Below are positions 54,219 through 64,000 of a DNA stretch of 64,000 nucleotides, piece after piece. Source of the stretch: Peronospora farinosa (taxonomy: Eukaryota > Oomycota > Peronosporomycetes > Peronosporales > Peronosporaceae); contig CANTFK010000987.1 of the NCBI GenBank assembly GCA_947646735.1, positions 310,001 through 374,000 on the forward strand. The letters run 5' to 3'. A program made the position numbers and the translations under genes. Within the stretch, counting starts at the first letter, position 1. Each line of letters begins with the position of its first letter. The notes under the pieces were generated by a model. That model saw only the letters and a program-made list of their open reading frames with translations. It had not been told where the DNA came from and did not search any database.

Positions 54219-55520
54219 ATGCACAAGGTGTGGAGCATCGGTTGTCGTCATGCACGGGGTCGTATAATTAATTTGCTAGCATTTTCTTCACGTAGTTCAC
54301 TTCCAGCTGGTTTTAAAAGTCCACAAGCCGTAGCAGACGCCGTTGCAGCTGCTCTAGCGTCCGAGAGCGACGTGGAGAGAGCTGCCAGAAGGAATCAAGG
54401 TCAAGTTCCAGCTGATTCCACTGAATCGGTCAAGATAGAGCGTCGCCATCTAGAAGGCGATGTAATTGCCACCAAGAATATTACAGTAAATCAGTTGCTG
54501 AGTCCAAAGATGACATCGGATTGGCAATTGATTAAACCGGAACACTTTGAAAAGGTTCCGAGCCCGATCGACTGGAAGACTGGACTGATGGAGCTCCAAG
54601 AACGAATTGGTGTAAAATTTCAGGATTTGACACTGTTGCAAAGTGCAATGACACACCACGGCTGTCTTCCAAATAATGCTGTTCCGGAAGGTGTCCCGGT
54701 AGTTCGACTATCAAACCGCAGTCTAGAGTTTCTCGGAGACTCACTGCTCGGTGCAGCAGCGGCGGGTTACGTGTACCAGATGCTACCACATCACCAAGAA
54801 GGGCAACTTTCACGGGCTAAATCAGCAATTGTTAATAACGATACGCTGTCCAAGATCAGCGCAGACTTGGGAATTACAAAACTTCTTCTTTGGCCTCCTG
54901 GCTTAAATGAGGCGAGCAGTGCACCAGTGGTTATCAAAGGCCGTGTCACGATTGCTGCTGGAGCGGTTGAATCGCTTATTGCAGCCATTTATCTGGATCA
55001 GGTATGAAGTGAAAGAATATATTAGTATGGTCCTGTGGTAGCGATTTTGATGATGGATTTGTTTGTGGCTTTACAGGGTATGGAGACAGCACTGAATTTT
55101 GTGACTACGCATGTTATTCCTCGATCGGTTGAGTATGCCACGCGTGACGTCATTTGGGAACCTATCGTCGAATTGCAGAACCTTTTGCAGGGACACTACT
55201 ACGGCCATCCTGTTTACAAGTACGATACTGTTTGGACATAATGCGTGATGCAAGGCTGAGCTCTTGTTTTGTTTTGCGCAGGTATCTGCCAGCCGCGTTA
55301 AATGCTTCTGAGTACATTGTGGAGCTCTACGTAAAAGGAAGGGTACGGTCACGCGACGACGATGCCTCTCCTGCTCCTCATACTGACGTCGTTGTCATGC
55401 TAACATTATTTCTTGCAGCCAATTCTGAAGGCAGCAGCGCCATCGTACAAGCTGGCGCGAGCGCGTGCAGCGGAGGCTGCTTACTGGCACTTTGAAAAGC
55501 TGCTTGGCCCTGCTCCGTAG
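54219..55520 (+). CDS. RNase III-domain protein, mitochondrial ribosomal mL44-like
   Basis: Four exons: 54219-55001, 55077-55219, 55282-55342, 55419-55520, with introns of 75, 62 and 76 nt, all GT-AG; the spliced frame is 362 residues. The start is the first ATG (MHKVWSIGCRHARGRIINLL); the Arg-rich, acid-free N-terminus resembles a mitochondrial presequence. The RNase III domain spans about residues 120-265 with NRSLEFLGDSLLGAAAAGYV, LSRAKSAIVNNDTLSKI and GAVESLIAAIYLD. The usual D of the second signature (DxxEAL) is Gly here, so catalysis may be lost, as in mL44. After splicing, a C-terminal double-stranded-RNA-binding-like part follows (YLPAALNASEYIVELYVKGR, KLARARAAEAAYWHFEKLL). Other RNase III family members remain possible. 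Confidence 0.85.
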
Positions 55521-55655
55521 TGTCCTGTCCTGACTGCTAGACATTAATAGGGATCATTTTTGAATGCAACACCATTTCACAATAATAGATTAAGCAAAGT
55601 GAGCTTTTCAAGTATCTTAACGTGAGTGAACCAGCATTGTTCCGTTCGTTTCAGC

Positions 55656-56270
55656 TTAAAACTCCGCTTCGTCACTAGACTCGCCGTCATCGTCATCGTC
55701 TCCGCCATTGGCTGCAGCTGCAGCAACAGGTGGCACATCTCCCGTTGCCGCCGCAATCTCCTTCGACGCCAACGCCATCGCAGCAACAGCCGCACGACGC
55801 CGTGAGCGTGGGATGATGTTAGTCGTGTCGACGCCTACAAGATCGTCTTCCGTCATCTTGAGCTCGGGCTCCGATTCATCTCCACTGTCTTCACTGTCGT
55901 CGTTGTTTCGCGTCCGCCGCTTCTTCTTTTTTGGAGCCACGTCCTCCTCTTCACTGTCATCCTCTTCCTCATTTTCTTCATCCTCTTCATCTTCATCATC
56001 TTCTTCCTCATCGTCTTCTTCTTCCTCCTTCTTGTCTTTACTCTTTGAAATCACCTCATTTTTATCCTCAGTCTTAAAGAAAGACGTGATCTTGGCATCT
56101 TCCGGCACCTTGCGCTTTTGTCCAGTGGTTTCCTGTTCAGCACTACGAAAATTTGATACGAAACGACAACACCAATGACATTAGAGACTGCAAAACAACT
56201 AGTTACACTGGCTCGAGCGTATGATAAAGGGTCCTTACGGTTTAGCTACATCTTTTTCATTGCTCCCCAT
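55656..56270 (-). CDS. Acidic nuclear protein with CHZ-type histone-chaperone motif
   Basis: Exon 1 is 56270-56239 (MGSNEKDVAK) and exon 2 is 56142-55656, with a 96-nt intron (GTAAGG...TCGTAG). The spliced frame is 172 residues: EQETTGQKRKVPEDAKITSF, then a Lys/Glu stretch, a long Asp/Glu run, a basic patch (PKKKKRRTRNN) and DLVGVDTTNIIPRSRRR, which resembles the CHZ motif (D-x-SNII-x-RRTR) of Chz1-type H2A.Z-H2B chaperones. The C-terminus is Ala-rich and then acidic. An upstream GTG start without the first exon is less likely. Role in histone binding is by motif only. Confidence 0.7.
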
Positions 56271-57428
56271 GCTGCAGTAGGTACTGATAATACGAAAGAG
56301 ATTACAAAATGTGGCTGCTGTGGATGCTGGAGCTGCTGGCGGACGCAGAGGGCACAGAAGTGAGCGGCGCAGAGACGGTTGGGCTGAGCTGTTGGCTTCA
56401 GCGTACCAAACGTGCACCACACTAAAAACTGAGCGGTACAGTGTACCACTTGACTTCAACTTGTCTTTTGTGAAGTCAAATCTTACATGGCTACAAAAAC
56501 CGACATACGAATAAAATGAGCGGTCACTTTCTACCTGATAGTCCTTCGTCTCGAGCGGTTGTGCTTGTTCTTGATACTAGCTGCGTGAGAGTACATCTAC
56601 CCGATGTTGCAATCGAATCGGCGGATTTTTGTACGATTTCAAGCGAGCGTGACAGCAAGAAGCTTTTTCTAAGAGGCGCGCGCCCTGTCGGCTTTTTAGC
56701 AGCGCATCGTACGAGACAAAAGAGATTGTTTGGCTTCCTCTTTACAATATCACAGACAACAACAAAACTGTAAAATCAAAGTATTTTTGTGCATTGCCGC
56801 CCACTTGGCGTACACGTAGACGTTCGACAATGAGATTGCCTGGATCCAGCAGCGCCTGCTGACTGGCAACAAGCGCAAGGTCTCGCTTTGAGCTGTACGC
56901 CGTGTTGACAAGGTCCAATAATAATAAGAAGAGTTCCACAATGTGGCGTCTGAGCGAGCTGAGTCAACGCAGATGCAGCTCCTTGTCGCGTTGCGAGCTC
57001 AACTCCGTGCTTAAAAGCGAAAAGGAAAATCTTAAACTCGTCGACAGTTTGTCATCTTCTTTCGGCCGACTATAAGCTCTCGAGCATCTAAAAGAAGACA
57101 TTACAGCAGCGTAAACAAATATAGACTCCACAGCGGAACCACAACACTCGAGTGGATGAACAGCTAAAGGATGTGAATATTGGATTGAAAAGTCGTAGGC
57201 GTCTCATGGTGTCCCCAAGCGGTAAACACGGTCGTCTTTTGCAAACTTTCGTCTGTTCAATACGACCGTTGCGTTCACTTGAAGCTCCTCGTTCCAATTC
57301 GTTTCGTCTCCAACGTCGTCCACGCTCCTGGTCACCGTCTTCCTGTCGCTTCACTAGCTACTTATTGATTTGTTACCCCAAGCTACCTGTTTCCCTGTTC
57401 CCCTCAAATGGATTTCTATCGAGTGTAC
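56271..57428. other. Intergenic; only weak, unrecognised ORFs
   Basis: Contains the promoter side of the CHZ-like gene. On the minus strand, 57042-56742 reads protein-like fragments in two frames (FKIFLFAFKHGVELATRQGA; HIVELFLLLLDLVNTAYSSK, NLIVERLRVRQVGGNAQKYF). On the plus strand lies 56516-56773, an 85-residue ORF. None has a recognisable domain or clean splice structure; a decayed gene is possible. Confidence 0.35.
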
Positions 57429-58124
57429 TTAGTTGGTGGCGGCCTTCTTAGACACAGCGGACGAGCCTTCACGGAAGCCATTCTTGAACTTGCGCTGGAC
57501 GTTCTTCAGGTGGCGCATACGGCCAGATCCCGTCGTACGACGACGCAGAGCCTTTTGGCTCCAGTTGTCTGCAGATTACATCATTAACATTACCGCAATA
57601 AGTAAACACAATTAGGTACTAGGACAAGGCAAGACTCAAAGAGCTACAAACCACACGATGAACATATGAAAACTTACACTTGCGCATCTTGGCAGCAGGG
57701 TAACCACACGAAGAGCACGTGCTCTTCTGAATGTGGTAAGAGCTTCGCCCACACCGTCTGCAAATGGTGTGGGTCTTGTTGTGGCGCATGCCAAAACTCT
57801 GCGTACCTTTCGTCTACATTGACACAAAAGAATCCGTATTACTGTCAGATCATGTCTCTCACTGCTCCAACAGCTTCAGCTGTGTGTTGCATGAGCTCCT
57901 GCACTCCATCTCCGCCTGTTCCGAGCCTCGTTCGATTGCTAAAACTGCTTATTATCAACGATAATGGTCTAATTGACACGTCACTCGCTCAAACGCTGAA
58001 GCTGTTGCGAATCCAGCAACGTCAAGACCATAACGATCAAGAGGAGACGGAGAGGAGCACATCTGAAACAGCACTATTGTACATAGAGCCACACAGCCAG
58101 AGCTACACATAAAGTCGTACCATC
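57429..58124 (-). CDS. RPL37: 60S ribosomal protein L37 (eL37)
   Basis: Three exons: ATG alone (58124-58122), 57813-57678, and 57568-57429, giving 92 residues, the normal length. The product [20 protein letters not shown] continues with a C2C2 zinc finger ([25 protein letters not shown]) and a basic tail ([32 protein letters not shown]). Introns are 308 nt and 109 nt; the first follows the start codon (ATG|GTACGA), a common arrangement in ribosomal protein genes, and is the least certain boundary. The second is fixed by AAGT|GTAAGT and CTGCAG|ACAACTGG. It is a structural rRNA-binding protein of the cytosolic large subunit. Confidence 0.9.
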
Positions 58125-59104
58125 TTGGATTGGGCTTGGGACTTAAACGCGGAGCGGAAGGAAGGGTAAAATAAGTCTACCGGAGGCAGGGAGACTGACG
58201 CTGGCCATACAAACCAGCCCTCAAAAGTCAGACCATACAAAGACCTAGTGAATACGAACTTCGCTTCACTCAAACCAACCAAATGCAGGCAGGTTAGGGT
58301 AGCAGAAAAGGACGTCTTTTGACGAATCGAAAGCAGATCCGTTGTATAATCGAGACGGTGATTGGACAATTGCTCTGATTGGCCACGAGACGAGAGTGCA
58401 TGGCATGCGACTAATTCCGAACTTATCAGTTCTTCGCCGACAATGTCCAGATACCATATATCTTGAAACCAATATGTGTCGTCCATTGTTAGCGTTTTGC
58501 TTTTATTGATGAGACTACAATAACTTTGTTGCACGAAATCGTTTCGTAAAACTTTATTACATATGAGTCTGATAGTAGTTGACATCGGCAGTCGAAACCG
58601 CAAACATAATCATGTCAATGAACCCACACGGGACAAAAAGCCACACACGCTTGGACGAACTCCAACACGCGCGATAGATTTAGCACGGCGGCATTAAATG
58701 ACAATCTTTGGCTTTTTGGATGCTGATGGCCAAGGTGAGTGCTAATGGGATATACCGTCACGATGCCAGCACAATGTCAGCTACTCTTATATAAATTCCT
58801 TTGTCCAATGATCTCCGTCACAGCGATAGAGAAGTAAACAATTGGCAGGTACGATGTGAGGTGATACCCTCACTAATACCGCAAGAACCATTTGCAAGAC
58901 CGCGCGTAGCGTACAGGTTTGATCAGCATGACTCTTGTTACATTAAATAGCGAAGACACATGTTTGTACTTCGAACAATAACTTGTTGGGGCAGGGCACG
59001 CCTGAAGGCTTTGGTCTTGCCACTATCAATACAACACAAATACGAGAGACTGTTAGTTGGTATGGTCCATGGTCATTTGAGCCATTCCTACAGTGCACGT
59101 ACCG
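58125..59104. other. Intergenic, no gene seen
   Basis: Includes the eL37 promoter side (right of 58124 on the minus strand). A minus-strand ORF at 58103-58603 crosses the eL37 start and has no recognisable domain. Confidence 0.4.
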
Positions 59105-60254
59105 GTCAGCTTACAGGTAGTTGAATGTCTTTTCTTTTAGCTCGTCTAGAGCCCGTATGGTAGTTTGTGGCATCAAAACATGCAGTGGGTTTTCGCATCC
59201 ATATTGTGGACAGAAAATGGCTACATCGTACCCGAAGGACGTCATGGCTGTGAAGAAGATATATATGGCATCGTCGTTGTCATTGTCTGCAGCTGGTTTG
59301 TAGCGTTCATTTAACTTATTGATTATTGCAACAGTGGGCCGAAGCAAAATGCATTTAAACTGCCAACATTTTGTTGTCACGCTGGCAAAACGTTTCTTTC
59401 AGTACAACCGTTTTCGAGACACCTTTATCCCATCCGTTTCTATACAATGAATCAGCGCCTTGGCCGCATACGCGTCGGCCTACTGGAAAAAGCATCTGAT
59501 CGGACGAGCTGGATACCACCAAAAAAAGATGCGGTGCGGTGTATTTGCCTTGCGATAGCTTCTAGATCGTCCATCTAGCAGTAAATTTCGTCAATTACCA
59601 GAACGTGCGCCAGCTTTCAACCGAGCGACAGCATCTTTCTTGTGCATGCTCTGTGTCAACAATTCCAATCTCGACGTGTGAGCTCACGAATCGATACCCG
59701 CGACGTGATAAAGAGTCAACCCCCTTAAAATTGTACGCAGCGATATATGTCCTGGCAGTTGCAAACATTTCCCAATCGTGTGGCCAACATCGTTTAGCAG
59801 GTGCTATAGGAGTAATGTTTTTTTTCAGTGCCAGTGCTCCTAGTGAAAAAAAACGTTCTTGATGTGAGCCACGAAAGTCAGCACGCAATTCTTCTTCACT
59901 GTCAGACGTGGCAATGAGGAAGTCACATAGCGTGACATCTTGCATCGTCGTCGTCGCATATCTGTATCTCTCTCGTCCGATCCAGCTGACTGTGGGCAGT
60001 TCGTCAGATCTATAAGCGACCTTCGAGAACGCTTGATCCATCTCGTCGATCGTGCGAGATTTCCACTGTAAAAGACCTCCAAATGACCGGTATCGCCGCA
60101 GCAGCTTGAGATAGACCTCATACTTGTGTGCTTGAACTTTATCGCCTTGTTGAAGTGATAAGTCATCACTTGTCATCTCCAATTTACCACGCCAACGTAT
60201 GATTTGATAGTGACTGTAAATACCACAGAACACAAGAAGGCAAACAGCTAGCAT
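59105..60254 (-). pseudogene. PIF1-like helicase, decayed
   Basis: The 219-codon frame 60254-59595 ends in FATARTYIAAYNFKGVDSLS, matching PIF1 'VTATTGIAAYNIKGVTLHS'. Its neighbour in another frame reads FFFTRSTGTEKK, a damaged Walker A. A second frame then gives AHVLVIDEIYC, stop, MDDLEAIARQIHRTASFFGGIQLVRSD (Walker B DEI and FGGIQLV, the host PIF1 form rather than the Helitron form). Finally 59380-59111 reads ETFCQRDNKML and INKLNERYKPAADNDNDDAI. The N-terminal part (from MLAVCLLVFCGIYSHY) is unrecognised. Missing GKT and multiple shifts make it non-functional. Confidence 0.62.
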
Positions 60255-60572
60255 TAATCAGAATAGTGTCTTACTCTCGCTCTCATGTACAAGGTTGTAG
60301 AGATGTTACGTACGACCAGTACGTTCATTGTAACAACGTATTGACATACTTTTTTAAACATTTGAAAAGTGAATATTTAACTCGAAAAAACAAAGTATCA
60401 ATTGTAACAGGTAAACGCACCTATTTATTCCACGACACGACGTCCAATCGTGACGACACACGTTTACATCATCAAATGTACCCAAATGTCCCAACCACTT
60501 TCGTGCAACCTTGTTAAGTCTCTTTGTGAAAAAAAGGTCTTTGACACCATTCATCAATCTCCCGTGTAAAGA

Positions 60573-62426
60573 ATGCCTCGAGCTTCCAGCAACATTCGAA
60601 AGGGTGAAAGTGCTCAGCGCTTCGTTTTCCTCGACTTGGACTCTCTTCTTGCATCTGTTCGTGCTCATGTCCTAAGTCATGAGTCCCAGTTTCATACAGA
60701 ACTTGCTCTTTTTTCATCTGATGTTTCCTTAAGCCCCGAGCATCTTACGGTACTTTTAAACGATCAACAACCGGCCAAAATTCAGTGTTGGAAAGGCACA
60801 TATTGTGCCAATCCCAATGCAGCTGAAGCTAAAGCCCTTCAAGCGGTTCGTACTGATGGTGGTTTTGTCATTAATTGGCAACTTACACAGAAAGGAACCC
60901 CACAACATCCTACACTTGAAAAAATGCTTAAACGTCATTTAACCAAGACAACATCATCAGGTGGTGAAAAGACGCTTGTACTCGCTACAGGTGCTCTGTC
61001 TACCAGTCTTCGAAGCTGTGTTGAAGCCTATTTGACAGCGCAATGGCACGTTCAACTTGTGACTTTACAATCGTGCTACAAGAAAAGTGACTGGCAATTG
61101 AAGGGCTTTGACACGTTGAACGTGAAATTCATTGATAAATATCTTAACAAGTTACTTACAGGACGTCCAGGAGGACGAACAATTTGTGATCATCGAAAAG
61201 GGAACACGTCACCGACTCTTCAACCAGAACAACGTTGTACTAGCACGGGAAGCAGCTGTGCTAGTCCAGTTAAAACAGCAGTTGAGACCCCATCAGTTCC
61301 ACTGGATTATACTCAAGAAAAGAAAGCAGCCATGCTGAGACAAGAAATGGACGATATTCAACGACGTCGAGCTAAACTTGCATCACTCCCTAGTGGAAAA
61401 TATGCTATTGGCCATCGAAAGCGACATGTCTTTATGAATCTTGACAATATTGCCGGTGCTGTCTGCAATAGTCAATGGCTGTATCAACGTGTAGAAGGCG
61501 CTACAAGCGGCTACGACGTACGTCTGAATTTTCGAGAATTGACGGATCGGGTGTGTGGGACGCAAACGACTTATGTAAAACGCAGACTTGCGGCGTATCG
61601 AAAGATGCCCCGGGAATTGGCACTGCCATTGCAGGAATTCAACTGGGAAATTAACGCTTTAAGTCAGAGCTTTAGTGGAAATAAAGGACTGTACTATGTA
61701 CTGCTGGATTTGTTGGAGACTTCTGGATCGGCTAAGCATAGGAATACGCTTGTGCTCGTGATGGGTGATGGTGCTCTTGGAGGGAGTGGAGTGGAACAGA
61801 AAGAAGCTACGAAAGAATTGCTGAGTAAATTCCTTGAAAAAAACTGGTTTGTAGAAATCCACTCGTGGTTGCATGCACTGAGTGATTGGTTCCTGGAGAT
61901 ACAGGAACAATATCCGTATCGTGTTGCGGTAAAGCCTTTGGATGATGCTATTAACGGCTTAGTTTACTTAAAGCAAGCAGAAGAAGGGGTGTGGGAGGAA
62001 CCAGTTTTGTCGGGCAGTCAACATGGATCAACAAATTCAGTACAAGCGAGCTCACCAGTGCTTCGACCTTTAACTGCGCCATCCGCGTGGGACTCTACTA
62101 CAATTCCCTCTTCATCTTTGTTCCCTACGGCGCCGTTCTTAACGTTGGAGCAGAAGATGGAGCAGAAGATGGGACAGAGAAGAAAGCTGGAAGATGAGCG
62201 CAAAGATTTACTCGAACGTTTACGTAAGAATCAAGAAGCGATGGATGTGCTCGAGCTGGAAACGTGGTCGATGCAGATCTTACAGCAGCAAGAGCTAACC
62301 CGAGTGGCGCAGCAGGGGAGCGATAAGCATTTGGCCATCCGCATGGCAGAAGAGGAAGAAATGCAGCTGAGGCTTTTGCAAGAGTACGAAAAGTCCCAAG
62401 AAGAGGAGCTATGGAATTGGAATTAG
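60573..62426 (+). CDS. Protein with two NYN/PIN-like domains and C-terminal coiled coil
   Basis: A 617-residue single frame from ATG 60573. Two NYN-like (PIN-fold nuclease) modules: about residues 16-185 (RFVFLDLDSLLASV, KTLVLATGALS, WHVQLVTLQSCYKKSDWQ) and about 285-465 (HVFMNLDNIAGAV, NTLVLVMGDGALGGSG, NWFVEIHSWLHALSDWF). These match the beta-strand/Asp pattern of NYN domains found in MARF1/LabA-type RNases. The C-terminal 75 residues are Glu/Gln-rich coiled coil (KLEDERKDLLERLRKNQEAM). Between about 61150 and 61310 another frame reads more naturally (QDVQEDEQFVIIEKGTRHRL), so a small intron or paired indels may exist; TTACTTACAG at about 61149-61158 could be an acceptor. Function unknown; domain call tentative. 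Confidence 0.6.
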   Translation: MPRASSNIRKGESAQRFVFLDLDSLLASVRAHVLSHESQFHTELALFSSDVSLSPEHLTVLLNDQQPAKIQCWKGTYCANPNAAEAKALQAVRTDGGFVINWQLTQKGTPQHPTLEKMLKRHLTKTTSSGGEKTLVLATGALSTSLRSCVEAYLTAQWHVQLVTLQSCYKKSDWQLKGFDTLNVKFIDKYLNKLLTGRPGGRTICDHRKGNTSPTLQPEQRCTSTGSSCASPVKTAVETPSVPLDYTQEKKAAMLRQEMDDIQRRRAKLASLPSGKYAIGHRKRHVFMNLDNIAGAVCNSQWLYQRVEGATSGYDVRLNFRELTDRVCGTQTTYVKRRLAAYRKMPRELALPLQEFNWEINALSQSFSGNKGLYYVLLDLLETSGSAKHRNTLVLVMGDGALGGSGVEQKEATKELLSKFLEKNWFVEIHSWLHALSDWFLEIQEQYPYRVAVKPLDDAINGLVYLKQAEEGVWEEPVLSGSQHGSTNSVQASSPVLRPLTAPSAWDSTTIPSSSLFPTAPFLTLEQKMEQKMGQRRKLEDERKDLLERLRKNQEAMDVLELETWSMQILQQQELTRVAQQGSDKHLAIRMAEEEEMQLRLLQEYEKSQEEELWNWN

Positions 62427-62598
62427 TGTGGTAATAATTCAGGTGGGGCATCTATCTCCTGCACATCGAGTTTGTATTCATACACGTTGCCATTAATTTG
62501 CAGCTTTTCATTTATTGTCAATCGTTTGTTGGACGCCGTGCGTCTATCCATTCTCTAGAATTCCTTGACAGTCTTTTTGCTTTGTCTGTGTAGTCAGC
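62427..62598. other. Short intergenic spacer
   Basis: 172 bp between two same-strand genes; the promoter of the dynamin-like gene must lie here or within the NYN gene. Confidence 0.5.
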
Positions 62599-64000
62599 AT
62601 GAAGCTAAAAGTTAGCAGTGGACTGCTGGAGCAAGTGCGTACATATGAGGAAGAGCGGAAGCTGATTGACCAGCTACGAGACATTGGTCTCGACGAGTAC
62701 ATCGAATTGCCGCAAATCGCCGTTATGGGGGACACTTCCAGTGGCAAGTCGTCCCTGTTATCGGCACTATCGGGTATCTCTTTCCCATCTTCCGACCAAC
62801 TCACCACAAGATGCCCCACACGTGTTCTCCTCACACGTGCCGATACCTTTCGTGGTAGTGTGCGTCTAATCCGATTTCAGACGAGTGCCAATGATGGAGG
62901 CGAGAACAAGAAACGAGAAGAAATTGAAAGCCTTAATCGCATGGAAGACGTCCCAGATGCTATAACAAAGCTTACCAAGAAACTTGTCTCGGAGGGCCAG
63001 TACATCAGCGATGATGAGATTGTCATTGAGATGAGTGGTCCTAACCTACCTAATCTCACGCTCACGGATCTACCAGGACTTGTGCGTACGGTGGGTGATA
63101 ACGAAGATCAGAGTATTATTTCGAGGATTCGGCAAATTGTCAACAGATACATGCAGCAGGAGCGTACTATCATTCTCGCTGTCGTACCAGCTAATGTGGA
63201 TATGCATAATACGGAAATACTGCAAGCAGCACAGGAAGCCGATCCGAGTGGTACTCGAACGATCGCTGTGATAACAAAGCTGGATTTGGTGGATACTGGT
63301 GCCGAGGTAGGTGTTCATGAATTACTGCTGAACAAGAAGAAGTGCATGAAGCTTGGCTATCATGCCGTCAAATGCCGCAATCAGCTAGAATTGACAAACG
63401 GCACGACGATTGAAAAGAGTGTGGTGAATGAGATGTCATTTTTTAGTGAGCATCCGTATTGGCGTCGCCTACCGAACCATTTGTGGGGTGTGTCAAGATT
63501 GGTCGAGAGGTTGGTGTCCATCTTGCAAGACAATGTCCGTCGGTCATTGCCGAAGGTTATTGAAGAGATCAACACGCGCATGGTTGAGACGCAATATGCA
63601 TTGTCAAGTCTGGGCTTGGCACTAGAGACACCCGGTGCTCAGCGCCAGCGCTTTGGCAAGTGGGTAAATCAATATTTGCGCATGATGGAAGCTGCAATAA
63701 ACGGGCAGTATGAACTCTTGCCTCCTAATGCCGTTTCATTCAGTAGTGTCCAGTCGGAAGCACGCTTGCGAGCTGTACTGAGGCAAAAGGACTTGATCTT
63801 TCGGGCTGAAATTGAAGCTAAAAAGGCAAATGACGTTCTTGGGACGAGTGATTCGTTGTCGTCAACAAGACCAAGTTCATATGCAGGATTCCAGAAATCA
63901 AAAGCTGATGTTGCTGTCGGGGACCGTGTCACTGTGCAAGTTGGGAGACAAAAAGAGGTCGTTTGCAAAGTGGTGAAGACGAACAGTACAGATGTGCTAT
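62599..64000 (+). CDS. Dynamin-family large GTPase (partial at right edge)
   Basis: Open from ATG 62599 through the window end (467 codons seen). The GTPase domain has G1 GDTSSGKS (residues 44-51), the switch/G2 region TRCPTRV, G3 DLPG (157-160) and G4 TKLD (226-229), as in dynamin/Mx-type proteins. A stalk-like helical region follows (HPYWRRLPNHLWGVSRLVER, ALETPGAQRQRFGKWVNQYL). The last part (VAVGDRVTVQVGRQKEVVCK) looks like a small beta-barrel insert of SH3/Tudor type, unusual at this place. Dynamins remodel membranes by GTP-driven self-assembly. Which subfamily cannot be settled without the C-terminus. Confidence 0.88.
   Translation, partial: MKLKVSSGLLEQVRTYEEERKLIDQLRDIGLDEYIELPQIAVMGDTSSGKSSLLSALSGISFPSSDQLTTRCPTRVLLTRADTFRGSVRLIRFQTSANDGGENKKREEIESLNRMEDVPDAITKLTKKLVSEGQYISDDEIVIEMSGPNLPNLTLTDLPGLVRTVGDNEDQSIISRIRQIVNRYMQQERTIILAVVPANVDMHNTEILQAAQEADPSGTRTIAVITKLDLVDTGAEVGVHELLLNKKKCMKLGYHAVKCRNQLELTNGTTIEKSVVNEMSFFSEHPYWRRLPNHLWGVSRLVERLVSILQDNVRRSLPKVIEEINTRMVETQYALSSLGLALETPGAQRQRFGKWVNQYLRMMEAAINGQYELLPPNAVSFSSVQSEARLRAVLRQKDLIFRAEIEAKKANDVLGTSDSLSSTRPSSYAGFQKSKADVAVGDRVTVQVGRQKEVVCKVVKTNSTDVL

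Noticed and set aside
55708..56178. Plus-strand Ser-rich ORF of 156 codons
   Set aside because: Antisense shadow of the acidic GAN/GAR codons of the CHZ-like gene.
58103..58603. A 166-codon minus-strand ORF
   Set aside because: It crosses the eL37 start and first intron, has no recognisable domain and is best explained as chance.

Overview
The window looks like a gene-poor, transposon-rich stretch of an oomycete nuclear genome, probably a Peronosporales or downy-mildew type. This is inferred from Ty3/Gypsy pol proteins of the type familiar from Phytophthora relatives, a decayed Helitron, very short GT-AG introns (62-96 nt in most host genes) and compact ordinary eukaryotic genes at both ends. 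No species can be named from the sequence alone.

Layout. 1-3271: two tandem minus-strand WD40 genes of the WDR76/CMR1 type; the left one runs off the window. About 3960-7239: 5' three quarters of a decayed Helitron Rep/helicase gene; its 3' end reappears at 53575-54110. The two halves are separated by 46.3 kb of LTR retrotransposons inserted exactly inside the conserved helicase motif, with a near-perfect 5-bp target duplication. 7240-53574: host Gypsy element 'Gy-H' arranged LTR-internal-LTR-internal-LTR (LTRs at 7240, 39269, 52983). Copy 1 carries, in order, a 12.7-kb GATC-rich Gypsy element 'Gy-G' (8395-21087, 4-bp duplication CTAA), an 8.2-kb Gypsy element 'Gy-I' (24005-32212, 5-bp duplication CGTGA), and two solo LTRs of a third type 'LTR-X' in opposite orientation (32491-35459, duplication GCAC; 35528-36808, duplication AATG). 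Copy 2 carries at the same GCAC site a tandem LTR-X array LTR-int-LTR-int-LTR (43611-51334). 54219-64000: host genes: an RNase III/mL44-like protein, a CHZ-type acidic histone-chaperone-like protein, ribosomal protein eL37, a PIF1-helicase pseudogene, a tandem NYN-like protein and the 5' part of a dynamin-family GTPase.

Most striking observation: all three distinct Gypsy families here carry a long ORF on the opposite strand between pol and the 3' LTR. Its start codon lies 79-106 nt inside the 3' LTR boundary each time; it encodes coiled-coil or Arg/Ser-rich proteins and in two families overlaps the chromodomain coding region on the other strand. Gy-I also has a textbook -1 gag-pol frameshift site (A AAA AAC, 7-nt spacer, 9-bp stem). 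Gy-H and Gy-G have gag stops of the form NNA-UGA-C with pol in the +1 frame.

Inferred order of events: Helitron, then Gy-H insertion, then LTR-X insertion into its integrase, then tandem duplication of Gy-H, then Gy-G, Gy-I and the second solo LTR-X in copy 1. All element genes seen are damaged by at least one stop, frameshift or altered catalytic residue, so none looks autonomous, although LTR pairs are still nearly identical.
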